Source: an uncultured Clostridia bacterium
GTDB taxonomy: Bacteria; Bacillota; Clostridia; Christensenellales; CAG-314
DNA: 32,376 nucleotides
Reading direction: 5' to 3'
Assembly (NCBI GenBank): GCA_934177025.1
Contig: CAKPPA010000001.1
Coordinates: 1-32,376 of the forward strand
A program made the position numbers and the translations under genes. Shown one piece after another: positions 6,433 to 14,201 of the stretch (positions are counted from its first letter, which is position 1; each line of letters starts with the position of its first letter). Under the pieces are notes generated by a model, which worked only from the letters and a program-made list of their open reading frames with translations, did not search any database and was not told the origin of the DNA.

Positions 6433-8556
6433 ATGGAACGAACCTATTTTACTTGTGAAGAAATTGCAACAAAATGGAACATCTCCGAACGTCGCGTGCA
6501 GGAGCTTTGCGCCGAAAACCGCATCACGGGGGCGGTAAAAGTAGGCAACCGCTGGCAAATTCCGCAAAACGCACTTTGTCCGACCGACCTACGCAAGCAC
6601 ATCCCTTCGGGGCAAATGGATTTGTGGCAGGACGTCCTTTCCCTTGCCGATGCGGCGCAGGAATTGCACGTTTCGCCGGGAACCTTGCGGAATTGGGTGA
6701 AAGCCGAACGCATTGTACCTGCACTTCGCTCGGAAAACAAGTTATATTTTTTAAAAAAGGACGTGAATGCGCTAAAAACCGCTTCCACCTCCCGCCTCAA
6801 ACACCGCCGCAACAAAACGCGGACGGAGGGGCGCACGCTTTATGCGGAATATTTGGAGGAAACGCGCAACGTGCCGCTTGTCGAAAGCGTTTTGCAAAAA
6901 GCGGACGAATTGGACGAGGCGGACATCCGCATTGTGCTGGCGGAGTTTTCCTTAAAACTGTTTTGCCAAAAATTCGCCCTGCCCTGCCGCACCGTTGCGT
7001 TAACGGATTTTTTGGACGGAACGCTGTCGTTGCCGCTGTATCGGCCGCTGGTGGAGGAACTTTTGCCGCCGCACCCCGAAACGCGGATTACCAAACTAAC
7101 CGAAATTCTGTCGCAAACGCCGATGCTTTTCCCGAAGGAGGATTTCCTCGGGTTTTTGTACATTTCCTTAAAGCAACTGTCCGTCCGCAAGCAGGAAGGC
7201 ATTTACTACACCCCGGTTGCCGTGGTGCGCGAACTCCTGCAAAATGCGCATCCGACGCAAACCGACCGCATTTTGGATCCGTGCTGCGGCACGGGAAATT
7301 TCCTGATTTACTTTAGCGACGTTTTGTCGTCGCCGCAAAATTTGTACGGTTGGGACACGGATGAATGCAGCATTTTACTGCTACGCATTAACGTTGCGCT
7401 TCATTACCAAACGGCGGATTTAAAAACGCTGTACGAAAATTTTCGTTGTTTGGATTCGTTGGAACGTACCCCGAAGGAAACGTTCGACTACGTCCTTGGC
7501 AATCCGCCGTGGGGCGCGGCGTATCCCGCTTGCGTGTTCCGTCGCTTGGAAAAGCATTTTCAAACAGCCTCCACAAAGGAATCCTTCGACATTTTTACGG
7601 AATTTGCGTTCCTCTCCCTAAAACCGAACGGCGAACTGCTGTTTGTGCTGCCGCAAGCGGTAACAAACGTCGGCAAGCACCTGCCGTTACGCCGATTTTT
7701 ACTGCCACAAGCGGCGTTTTGCAGTGTAAAATTTTTGGACGGCTCCTTTTACGGGGTGCAATGCCCTGCACTTCTCCTCCACTTAAAAAAAGCGACGCCA
7801 ACCGTTGTCGGATGCGTCGTAACGTATGCGGATCGCGCCTTTGTCCTACAAAAAGAGCGCACGTTTACCGACGTTTTTGATTTTTCGGCGGACGATGCGG
7901 AAACGGAACTCCTGCAAAAAATGAGGGACGGCGTGCGGGAGTATTTGACCGACGCCGAATTTGCGCTCGGCATCGTGACGGGCGACAACGCCGCATTCCT
8001 TTCCGACAACCCTACAAACGGCGAGCCGGTGCTCAAGGGAAGCGACGTGTTCCGCTTTTCCCTAGGGGAACCGAAAACATATTTAACCTTTGCGCCGCAA
8101 AAATTTCAACAATGCGCCGAGGAAGGGAAGTATCGCGCGGCGGAAAAAATCGTTTACCGCTTTATTTGCAACACCCCCGTGTTTGCTTACGACAACGCAC
8201 AACGGCTGACGTTAAACAGCGCAAACATTTTCATTCCGCACTCCGAAACGCTTTCCATAAAGTATATCCTTGGCGTACTCAACGCCAAAACCACGCATTT
8301 TTACTGGAAAAAAACTTACGCCTCCGTAAAAATGCTTAAGTCGCACCTCAAAAGCATTCCCCTCCCCGTTGTAGAAAAGGACGTGCAGCAGCGCATCGAA
8401 GCATTGGTCGATGCCCTCCGAAATAAGGAAAACGTAACGGAAAATTACGAACGCCTGAATCGGGAAGTGTACGCTTTGTACGCCCTAACGCCGGAACAAA
8501 TCCTTTGTGTGGAAAACTCCGTAAAAAATCAAAACTTGTTTTTGGCGGAATCGTAA
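6433..8556 (+). CDS. HTH-fused N6-adenine DNA methyltransferase, TaqI-type specificity domain
   Basis: A 707-residue gamma-class DNA adenine methyltransferase that transfers methyl from S-adenosylmethionine. The N-terminus has two excisionase/MerR-like helix-turn-helix domains: residues about 5-44 (TCEEIATKWNISERRVQELC) and 68-112 (LADAAQELHVSPGTLRNWV). A helical linker follows, then motif X (GIYYTP, 256-261), motif I (DPCCGTGNF, 282-290) and catalytic motif IV (NPPWG, 357-361). The C-terminal part (about 555-690) has the TaqI-like target recognition pattern, with LKGSDVFRF, VYRF and LNSANIFI, then ILGVLNAK. No PD-(D/E)xK or other nuclease motif is visible and no restriction gene is adjacent, so it is probably solitary and regulatory rather than part of a restriction system. 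An upstream ATG at 6367 would precede the promoter, so 6433 is the start. Confidence 0.88.
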   Translation: MERTYFTCEEIATKWNISERRVQELCAENRITGAVKVGNRWQIPQNALCPTDLRKHIPSGQMDLWQDVLSLADAAQELHVSPGTLRNWVKAERIVPALRSENKLYFLKKDVNALKTASTSRLKHRRNKTRTEGRTLYAEYLEETRNVPLVESVLQKADELDEADIRIVLAEFSLKLFCQKFALPCRTVALTDFLDGTLSLPLYRPLVEELLPPHPETRITKLTEILSQTPMLFPKEDFLGFLYISLKQLSVRKQEGIYYTPVAVVRELLQNAHPTQTDRILDPCCGTGNFLIYFSDVLSSPQNLYGWDTDECSILLLRINVALHYQTADLKTLYENFRCLDSLERTPKETFDYVLGNPPWGAAYPACVFRRLEKHFQTASTKESFDIFTEFAFLSLKPNGELLFVLPQAVTNVGKHLPLRRFLLPQAAFCSVKFLDGSFYGVQCPALLLHLKKATPTVVGCVVTYADRAFVLQKERTFTDVFDFSADDAETELLQKMRDGVREYLTDAEFALGIVTGDNAAFLSDNPTNGEPVLKGSDVFRFSLGEPKTYLTFAPQKFQQCAEEGKYRAAEKIVYRFICNTPVFAYDNAQRLTLNSANIFIPHSETLSIKYILGVLNAKTTHFYWKKTYASVKMLKSHLKSIPLPVVEKDVQQRIEALVDALRNKENVTENYERLNREVYALYALTPEQILCVENSVKNQNLFLAES

Positions 8557-8584
8557 TTTTTCCTCGGCTTCGGGGCTACCTCAC

Positions 8585-8677
8585 GTTACGAAAAAGTCGT
8601 CCGTGCGGCACAGTCGATTTGAATGGTCATCATGGTATCTTTCTACCGCAGGTTACAAAAAAGTCGTCGTGCGACAC
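8585..8677. repeat. Degenerate direct repeat in an intergenic region without genes
   Basis: Two related copies, 8585-8611 and 8652-8677, share GTTACRAAAAAGTCGTC followed by a tiny palindrome, GTGCGGCAC or GTGCGACAC. The 396-base space from 8557 to 8952 holds this pair and, further right, a G-poor A/C-rich stretch (about 8720-8885) and a terminator. Plus-strand frames of 89-123 codons cross it, but none has a ribosome binding site or a recognisable domain. Confidence 0.5.
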
Positions 8678-8875
8678 CTCTGTCTCCTTCCCTTTTTCGT
8701 CAGACCCTTGTCGCAACGGCAAGGAAACCCGACGAACGGAAACAAAAAACCCAAAACCGAACGACGGTTTTTAAAAACCTCACTTCAAAAAACCAATCCG
8801 TACCCGTTGCAAAACAACCCCCGCAACAAACGTACGAAAAACAAGCCCTTCCCACCATTTACAAACTCAAAACGA

Positions 8876-8913
8876 CAAAAAACAAGCGCACCTTCCCTTT
8901 TCGAAGTGTGCTC
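8876..8913 (-). terminator. Probable terminator of the small anchored protein gene
   Basis: AGCGCACcTTC (8885-8895) pairs with GAAGTGTGCT (8903-8912) with one bulge and one G-U pair. On the minus strand the hairpin is followed by TTTTTTG. It lies about 40 bases after the stop of the 8953-9381 gene. Confidence 0.5.
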
Positions 8914-8952
8914 TTAACTTTTTTACAAAAATTTTTTCCTTTTCCGTCGGCG

Positions 8953-9381
8953 TTACTTTTGCTGTTCCGCCGTCATTCCGAACTTTTCGAGTAAAGTCTC
9001 CTTCACGTCTCCTACCGTTTCCTCTGCCGCTTTTCGCAACGTAGCATGGATTCGCCTTTCGTCCCACCCGAAAAAGGCTTTTGCGGCAAGTTGGCGTTCC
9101 GCCTCGTTTTCCGAAAGTTTTGCAACGTACCGTTCGGTTTTTCCGTCCCGCACCGCATCGAAGGCATAGCCTTCCTTTTTTAAAAAGCAGTACGTTTCCA
9201 TAAACGGCTTAACGTACCCGTAGGTGCGATCCACCACACGAAACGTGTCGGAGCCGCGCGCGCGTGTGTCCGCAACGACCAAAATACTCCCTTTCGGCGT
9301 TTTTTTAAAGCCGGATAACGCAAATCCCGCTATCACAAGGAGGATAACCCCCGCAACCAACAACAATCCCTGTGCACCCAT
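8953..9381 (-). CDS. Small membrane-anchored protein, possible minimal SPFH/flotillin relative
   Basis: A 142-residue protein with one N-terminal hydrophobic segment (GLLLVAGVILLVIAGFAL, about residues 4-22) and a charged soluble domain. No family is certain. The soluble part reads like a shortened SPFH domain: a start resembling 'P.G.ILVV', a middle with YGYVKPFMETYCFL, and an end with LAAKAFFGWDERRIHATL then EETVGDV, which recalls the flotillin phrase 'AAERFLG..EEEI...L....G'. Flotillins are usually three times longer, with a coiled-coil tail that is absent here. The frame opens at 9513, but its first 44 codons are Arg/Lys-rich low complexity, while AAGG lies five bases before the ATG at 9381, which I prefer. 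Confidence 0.6.
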   Translation of the reverse strand: MGAQGLLLVAGVILLVIAGFALSGFKKTPKGSILVVADTRARGSDTFRVVDRTYGYVKPFMETYCFLKKEGYAFDAVRDGKTERYVAKLSENEAERQLAAKAFFGWDERRIHATLRKAAEETVGDVKETLLEKFGMTAEQQK

Positions 9382-9502
9382 GTTTTCCTTACTCCTTTCC
9401 CTTTCCTCGGCTGTCCCCCGTGAAACCCTACGATCCTGTCGGTTTTTTTCGCGTGCTTCCGTACGCCGAGCGGAACCCTTGTTCGAGTTTTTCGTTCCGC
9501 CG

Positions 9503-9593
9503 CTTTTCGGCACGGCTTTTTCCTACTTTTCGGCACGGCATTTCCCTACTTTTGGATGAAGTTTTTCCTGCTTTTCGGTTATGCCCGTTTTCC
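9503..9593. repeat. Four-unit tandem repeat (22-23 bp) in the leader of the small anchored protein gene
   Basis: Units start at 9503, 9526, 9549 and 9571. The first two are nearly identical (CTTTTCGGCACGGC then TTTCCTA); the third and fourth are diverged. The array lies between the promoter at 9617-9645 and the start codon at 9381, so it would be transcribed. In the RNA sense each unit carries AGTAGGAAA or a similar purine run. The 325-base space from 9382 to 9706 holds only this array, that promoter and a terminator. Confidence 0.65.
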
Positions 9594-9616
9594 CCTTGGC
9601 TCCGTTTTGCGGGTTT

Positions 9617-9645
9617 ATTATACCTTGTTTCGCTTTTCGACGCAA
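9617..9645 (-). promoter_or_regulatory. Promoter of the small anchored protein gene
   Basis: The minus strand has TTGCGT (9645-9640), a 17-base spacer and a perfect TATAAT (9622-9617). It sits just after the nadE terminator. The implied leader is about 230 bases, long for this genome. Confidence 0.65.
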
Positions 9646-9676
9646 CTTTTTCCTTTCGTCTCAAAAAAACCGACAC

Positions 9677-9704
9677 AAAAAAAGGAAGGTGTTCCTTCCT
9701 TTTT
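9677..9704 (-). terminator. Intrinsic terminator of nadE
   Basis: On the minus strand AAAAGGAAGG pairs with CCTTCCTTTT around a four-base loop and runs into TTTTTTTG. It overlaps no gene and starts three bases after the nadE stop. Confidence 0.8.
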
Positions 9705-9706
9705 GG

Positions 9707-10444
9707 CTATTTTTCGGTTTTTTCGTAAATTTTCGCCGCTTCCCGCTTGTGTTCGGTGGCACGATGCATTTTAAAAAATTTTTCCTTGTTTTGCTCCGAC
9801 GCTTCGCCGTGTAAAATCCACCGATCGAGTTCCTGATAGGTAAAGCCCAAGTCCTCCTCGTCCGTTTGCCCTTCGAACAGTCCTGCCGACGGGGCTTTTT
9901 TCACAATGGATTCCGGCGCACCCAAAAACTTCAAAAACTCCGTTACTTCCGTTGCGCACAAATCCCCAATCGGGTTAAAGTCGTAAGCACCGTCCCCCCA
10001 TTTGGTAAAATAGCCGACGTACCGCTCCGAACGGTTTCCCGTCCCCGCAACCAAACTGTTTCGACTTTGCGCCACGGTGTAAAGCACCGTCATGCGCAAC
10101 CGCGGATTCACGTTTTGCAACGCCGCCGCACTCGGTGTCGGCTTTAACGGTAAGGCATCGCACAAAGCACGCTTCGTTGCCGTTACGTCCACGGTGTAAC
10201 TTTCAATGCCGTAGCGTTGCGCCAAAGCAAGGGCATCGACGGAATCCTCGCCGAAGTTTCGCGAACTTTCGCACGGCAAAAGAACCCCCAGCGTGTTGTC
10301 GCAGGCGGCTTTGCACAAAATGCCCGTCAAGGCGGAGTCCTTGCCGCCGCTGTTGCCGAACACAATGCCTTGAGCCCCACTTTGTTTCATCACGTTGCGA
10401 ATCCATTCCACGCGAAGTCGAAATTCTTCCTCGTAATTCCTCAT
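9707..10444 (-). CDS. nadE: NH3-dependent NAD(+) synthetase
   Basis: Catalyses the last step of NAD synthesis, ATP-dependent amidation of deamido-NAD, here with free ammonia since no glutaminase domain is present. The 245 residues contain the ATP-pyrophosphatase P-loop SGGKDS (32-37) and the downstream signatures NVNPRLRMTVLY, LVAGTGNRSERYVGYFTKWGDG and NPIGDL, all typical of NadE. Usual length for the short form. A strong AAGGAGAGG site precedes the ATG. No clear promoter is seen in the 238 bases upstream, so it may depend partly on read-through from the MFS gene. It ends in its own terminator. Confidence 0.95.
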   Translation of the reverse strand: MRNYEEEFRLRVEWIRNVMKQSGAQGIVFGNSGGKDSALTGILCKAACDNTLGVLLPCESSRNFGEDSVDALALAQRYGIESYTVDVTATKRALCDALPLKPTPSAAALQNVNPRLRMTVLYTVAQSRNSLVAGTGNRSERYVGYFTKWGDGAYDFNPIGDLCATEVTEFLKFLGAPESIVKKAPSAGLFEGQTDEEDLGFTYQELDRWILHGEASEQNKEKFFKMHRATEHKREAAKIYEKTEK

Positions 10445-10573
10445 AACCTCTCCTTCCGTAACATTAACCCTTGCTTCCGGTTCGCCGGTTTAACGTTTGC
10501 CGCGGCGTTTCCCCCGCATGCCTTTTTGCGTTTTGCGGGCGTAGGAATGCTCCCTTTTTTGCCGCTATCGAAA

Positions 10574-10598
10574 CGGCGAAGCGACGGTCGCTTCGCCG
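10574..10598. repeat. Perfect 12-bp inverted repeat downstream of the MFS gene
   Basis: CGGCGAAGCGAC and its exact reverse complement GTCGCTTCGCCG are separated by one base. Neither side is followed by a proper T run (GTTTCG on the minus strand), so it is not a standard terminator. It lies 85 bases after the MFS stop and could be a weak terminator, an RNA-stabilising hairpin or a protein site. Confidence 0.6.
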
Positions 10599-10682
10599 CT
10601 CAAAGGTTTTTGTTTCAGGTTTTTGTTTTTTGAACCGAATCCTTCCATGTTTCGCTTCAATCGCTTTTTGCGTTCGACGAAA

Positions 10683-12221
10683 CTATTCGTTCAAGTCCGA
10701 ATCCGCAAAGGATTCCAGCCTGCTGGTTTTCGGCGGTTTGTTGTCGCCGTGCATTACGAACAACATGGTAACAATGGCAAGTGCCACGCACACCGCCCCG
10801 TAAGGGAACAATGCCGTCATGCCGAGTTTATCCATTAACGCACCGCTTAAAATCGGCGTTACGATTTGCGCCGCCATACTTGCGGTGTAGTAGTAACCGG
10901 TGTATTTGCCCACGTTGCCGCCTTTTGCCAATTCCACCACCATCGGGTAGGAGTTAACGTTGATGGACGCCCAGCCGATTCCTGCCATTGCAAACAGCAC
11001 GTACATAAAAATCGGGGAAGTTTCCGCCCGCACGAACACCGCGCCGACAAAAGCACACGTCAAAAGTCCAATGCCGCCCAAAATCGTTTTTTTCCGTCCG
11101 ATTTTGCTCGACAGCATTCCGATCGGAATAAACGCCACGATTGCCGCCGCTTGCGCCACGATTAACGTGGAGTTAAAGTCCTTGCTCAGCACCGCCCCCG
11201 CATACACGGAAAATTTGCTTGTTACGGCGTTGTAACCCATAAACCACAGCACGACGGACGCCAACAAAAACACCAACGAAACTTTTTGCCCTTTGTTGAG
11301 TTTCGCATCCGTTTGCTCTGTCGACTTTTCTTCCACGATGCCGTATTTTTCCGACTCCTCCTCCGCTTCGCGGACAAGTTTCGGTTCCTTGACTTTCCAC
11401 AAAAACACCGCAAGTGCAAGGAGCATAATCCCCGCGATGACCGCGAAAAACGCCGTGTAACTCATCAGCGAATTCGTCACTTTGCCCGTGCCGAACAGCA
11501 TCCCGAGCAGTAGCACGATAATGCCTCCCGCCGCCCCCATAAGATTAATGACGGCGTTTGCTTTACTTCGTAGCGGCTTCGGCGTAACGTCCGGCATCAA
11601 CGCCACCGCAGGCGAGCGGAACACCGACATACTAAGCAGCACCGCCACCAGCAAAATCATAAAAAACACCAGCGTCACAGGGTTTTCCACCGTTTGCTTC
11701 CACGCATAAGCCTGCCGTGCCGGCACGAAAAACTCGTTGTAAGCGGGATCCGCCACTTTTTTGCCGTCCACGACTTTCGTCCCGTCCAAACTGATTTCAA
11801 AAAATTCCGTTTTCGAAATTTGCGATTGCAGCGTCCCCTTCCCCGGGATTTCCGGATTCAGTTCCCACAAAATTTCATGCGCCGCTTCGGGATTTTTCAT
11901 TTCGTTTAAGCGAATCAACTGTGCGTTGTCCGCAAAGGACGTCCCGACGAACAGCACTGCCGCCAAAACGGTGCCGATGACGATAAACGGCGTACGTTTG
12001 CCGTGTTTCGTGTTGGTTTTGTCCGAAATCGAACCGAACAACGGCAACAGGAACAATGCCAAAATGTTGTCCAACGCCATAATGATTCCCGACGACGTTT
12101 GGTCCATACCGAACTGGTCGACCAAAATTTTCGGGATAATGGAATCATACGTCTGCCAAAACAGGCTGATGATGAAAAACGCCAGCCCGACGTAAAAGGT
12201 TTTTTTGTAATTTAGTTTCAT
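10683..12221 (-). CDS. MFS transporter, SLC45/GPH-like
   Basis: A 512-residue transporter of the major facilitator superfamily, inner membrane, with about twelve helices. The first half has the loop motif SDKTNTKHGKRTPFI, the second half SSKIGRKKTILGG. The first motif and FFIISLFWQTYDSIIPKIL resemble the SLC45/sucrose and glycoside-pentoside-hexuronide cation symporters, so a sugar or glycoside is a reasonable guess. An unusually large extracellular insertion (about residues 90-165, rich in Asn, Glu, Lys) separates helices 3 and 4, and a long charged cytoplasmic loop joins the two halves. The start at 12221 is preceded by GGGGAGAGG; the longer frame from 12269 would begin inside the promoter region. 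Confidence 0.87.
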   Translation of the reverse strand: MKLNYKKTFYVGLAFFIISLFWQTYDSIIPKILVDQFGMDQTSSGIIMALDNILALFLLPLFGSISDKTNTKHGKRTPFIVIGTVLAAVLFVGTSFADNAQLIRLNEMKNPEAAHEILWELNPEIPGKGTLQSQISKTEFFEISLDGTKVVDGKKVADPAYNEFFVPARQAYAWKQTVENPVTLVFFMILLVAVLLSMSVFRSPAVALMPDVTPKPLRSKANAVINLMGAAGGIIVLLLGMLFGTGKVTNSLMSYTAFFAVIAGIMLLALAVFLWKVKEPKLVREAEEESEKYGIVEEKSTEQTDAKLNKGQKVSLVFLLASVVLWFMGYNAVTSKFSVYAGAVLSKDFNSTLIVAQAAAIVAFIPIGMLSSKIGRKKTILGGIGLLTCAFVGAVFVRAETSPIFMYVLFAMAGIGWASINVNSYPMVVELAKGGNVGKYTGYYYTASMAAQIVTPILSGALMDKLGMTALFPYGAVCVALAIVTMLFVMHGDNKPPKTSRLESFADSDLNE

Positions 12222-12248
12222 GACCTCTCCCCCGTATGTGTTGACAAC

Positions 12249-12277
12249 AGTATAAAGGTTTTGCCGCAAGGAATCAA
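12249..12277 (-). promoter_or_regulatory. Promoter of the MFS gene
   Basis: On the minus strand TTGATT (12277-12272) and TATACT (12254-12249) are 17 bases apart. The start near 12242 gives a 21-base leader with the ribosome binding site. Just upstream of the -35 is TTTTTCGGAAA, a motif that also precedes the methyltransferase promoter. Confidence 0.65.
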
Positions 12278-12336
12278 CGGTTTCCGAAAAACTTTTTGCG
12301 AATTTCCGTGAAAGTCGAACCGAAGTTCCTTTTGTT

Positions 12337-12368
12337 AAAAAAAAGGGCGGTTTTTCCGTCCTTTTTTT
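12337..12368 (-). terminator. Second terminator behind gcvH, facing the MFS promoter
   Basis: AAAAAAAGGGCGG and CCGTCCTTTTTTT form a stem with one G-U pair and can act on either strand. It stands between the gcvH terminator and the MFS promoter, insulating the two units. Confidence 0.6.
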
Positions 12369-12440
12369 GCCATCGTTCCTTTTTTTTCGTTTTCTCTCCC
12401 ACCCTTTTTCGGTTTTGAAAAACGCTTTTTTTGAAGCAAC

Positions 12441-12468
12441 AAAAAACGTCCGCCAAAAGCGGACGGTT
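12441..12468 (-). terminator. Intrinsic terminator of the lipoyl operon
   Basis: On the minus strand CCGTCCGC-TTTT-GGCGGACG runs directly into TTTTTT. It begins within three bases of the gcvH stop codon and ends the four-gene operon. Confidence 0.85.
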
Positions 12469-12470
12469 TT

Positions 12471-12836
12471 TTACTTTAACAATTTTTCGTATTCCTCGGC
12501 GGTCAGTAACCCTTCGCTTTCGGCATTCCTTACGGCGCAAATCCAATTCCCGTAAGCGTCGGCGTTCAACACTTCCGGCGTTTCGAACACCACTTCGTTA
12601 ATTTTTTCCACAATGCCGTTCACGGGGCTATCCAATTCGTTCAAGGTTTTGACGGACTCCAACTCCGCAAACGTTTCGCCTTGCTTCAGTTGTCGCCCCT
12701 CCTCCGGAAGGGAAGCAAACATCAACATCCCCAGCTGTTTTGCGGCGTAGTCCGTAATGCCGACGTACGTCAAGTCGCCGTCCCGCTTCACCCATTTGTG
12801 CGTTTTGGAATAAAGTAAATCCTTCGGTACGTTCAT
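12471..12836 (-). CDS. gcvH: Glycine cleavage H-like lipoyl carrier protein
   Basis: A 121-residue lipoyl domain protein of the GcvH family. In the glycine cleavage system it shuttles the aminomethyl group on a lipoamide arm; in several Bacillota it also serves as a lipoyl donor. The attachment lysine is K63 in ESVKTLNEL; most relatives read ESVKA. The N-terminal KTHKWVK and the domain phrases GITDYAAKQLG and YGNWIC are typical and the length is normal. It is last in an operon with lipoate ligase and lipoamide dehydrogenase and has a perfect AAGGAGGGTGT site overlapping the end of lpd. No gcvP or gcvT is in this window, so its partner is uncertain. Confidence 0.93.
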   Translation of the reverse strand: MNVPKDLLYSKTHKWVKRDGDLTYVGITDYAAKQLGMLMFASLPEEGRQLKQGETFAELESVKTLNELDSPVNGIVEKINEVVFETPEVLNADAYGNWICAVRNAESEGLLTAEEYEKLLK

Positions 12837-12845
12837 ACACCCTCC

Positions 12846-14201
12846 TTATTGCGCATTCCGTGCGCATTCCGTCAAAATTTCGCACACCGTCGGGTGCGGA
12901 TAAACGGTTTTTAAAATGTCGTCGCGCGTCAATCGATTGACAATCGCCAGCGTCAGTTCCCCGATAAAATCCGTCGCGCGGTCGCACAGTAAGGACGCCC
13001 CCAAAATTCGCCCCGATTCCCGCTCGAACAAAACTTTGGCAAAGCCGCGGTCTTTACCGGAAATCACACACTTGCCGTTGCTGCTTAACGGGGCTTTGCC
13101 CACCACGTAGGCAAGGTTTTCCCTTTTGCATTGCTCCTCGTTTTTGCCCGTTTCCGCAATTTCCAACGACGTGTACACACAGCGCGGCATTGCGGAAAGA
13201 TCCTTGCCTTCCCGAATGCCTAACAAGTAATCCATTGCCGTTTCCGCCTGCGCCGCCGCGGCATGCGCCAACTGCATTTTGCCGTTGCAGTCGCCCACGG
13301 CGTAAACATGGGAATTGCTTGTGACAAAATTTTCGTCCGTCGTAATGCCGTTCGGGGTAAAAGCAACGTGCGCTTTTTCCAAATGCAGCCCCTCCAAATT
13401 CGGAATTCTGCCGGCACTGAACAAAACGAACTCCGTGTTTACCACGGTTTCGCCGGACGGCGTTTCAAACACCACGTCGAAGCCGGTTTCGGCTTTGCAA
13501 ATTTTTTTCGTTAAAGCACGGGTTAAAATGTTTACCTTTTCCCGACGGAACAAACTTGCGGTGTACTGCGACACGTCGCCGTCGAATCCTTTTAAAATGC
13601 GATCCGTCATTTCCGCAATCGTCACGTTTTTGCCGAATCCGCGGAAAGCGGAAGCAAACTCCGCCCCGATGACGCCGCCGCCAATAATCAGGATATTGTC
13701 CGGAATGGCAAGGTTTTGGAGCAGTAAGTCGTCGGAAACGTGCGCGAACTCAATTCCTTCGATTTCCGGCACGTAGGGTTTTGCTCCCACGGCCAGCACA
13801 ATGTCGTCGCCTTTTACCAGCCGATTCGCTTGTTTTAGGCGTAGCACGTTTTCGTCCGCAAACTCCGCTTCGTCCGTAATCATTTCGATTCCGGCGTTTT
13901 GCAGCATGCCGACAAGCCCGTCGCGTAGCCGCTTTACCACGCCGTTGCGGTACTCCGCAATTTTTGTAAAGTCCGCTTTCGGTTCGCACAAAATGCCGAA
14001 TTGCTCCCCGCGCGACGCTTCGCGGAACAGTTCCGCACTATGCACAAACGCCTTGGTCGGAATGCACCCTTTGTTTAAGCAGGTGCCGCCCCATTCGGTT
14101 TTTTCGATGAGTGCCACGCTCAAGCCGTTTTTCGCCGCTTTTAATGCCGCCGTGTAGCCGCCGATGCCGCCGCCCACCACAATTAAATCAAACTGTTTCA
14201 T
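12846..14201 (-). CDS. lpdA: Dihydrolipoyl dehydrogenase (E3 / L protein)
   Basis: Flavoprotein that reoxidises dihydrolipoamide with NAD+. The 451 residues show the N-terminal FAD-binding VVGGGIGGYTAA (8-19), the redox disulfide GGTCLNKGCIPTK with C41 and C46, the NAD-binding glycine motif IIGGGVIGAEFASAF, the second FAD motif VYAVGDCNG, and the C-terminal catalytic HPTVCE (His436, Glu441) supplied to the partner subunit. Length is normal. The ATG overlaps the end of lplA by 14 bases and is preceded by GGAGGAG, so the two are translationally coupled. Its likely substrate here is the H protein encoded next. Confidence 0.95.
   Translation of the reverse strand: MKQFDLIVVGGGIGGYTAALKAAKNGLSVALIEKTEWGGTCLNKGCIPTKAFVHSAELFREASRGEQFGILCEPKADFTKIAEYRNGVVKRLRDGLVGMLQNAGIEMITDEAEFADENVLRLKQANRLVKGDDIVLAVGAKPYVPEIEGIEFAHVSDDLLLQNLAIPDNILIIGGGVIGAEFASAFRGFGKNVTIAEMTDRILKGFDGDVSQYTASLFRREKVNILTRALTKKICKAETGFDVVFETPSGETVVNTEFVLFSAGRIPNLEGLHLEKAHVAFTPNGITTDENFVTSNSHVYAVGDCNGKMQLAHAAAAQAETAMDYLLGIREGKDLSAMPRCVYTSLEIAETGKNEEQCKRENLAYVVGKAPLSSNGKCVISGKDRGFAKVLFERESGRILGASLLCDRATDFIGELTLAIVNRLTRDDILKTVYPHPTVCEILTECARNAQ

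Noticed and set aside
6474..7316. 280-codon frame overlapping the methyltransferase in another frame
   Set aside because: The other frame contains ordered helix-turn-helix domains and the motif X region; this one has no domain and is Gly/Ala/Arg/His rich.
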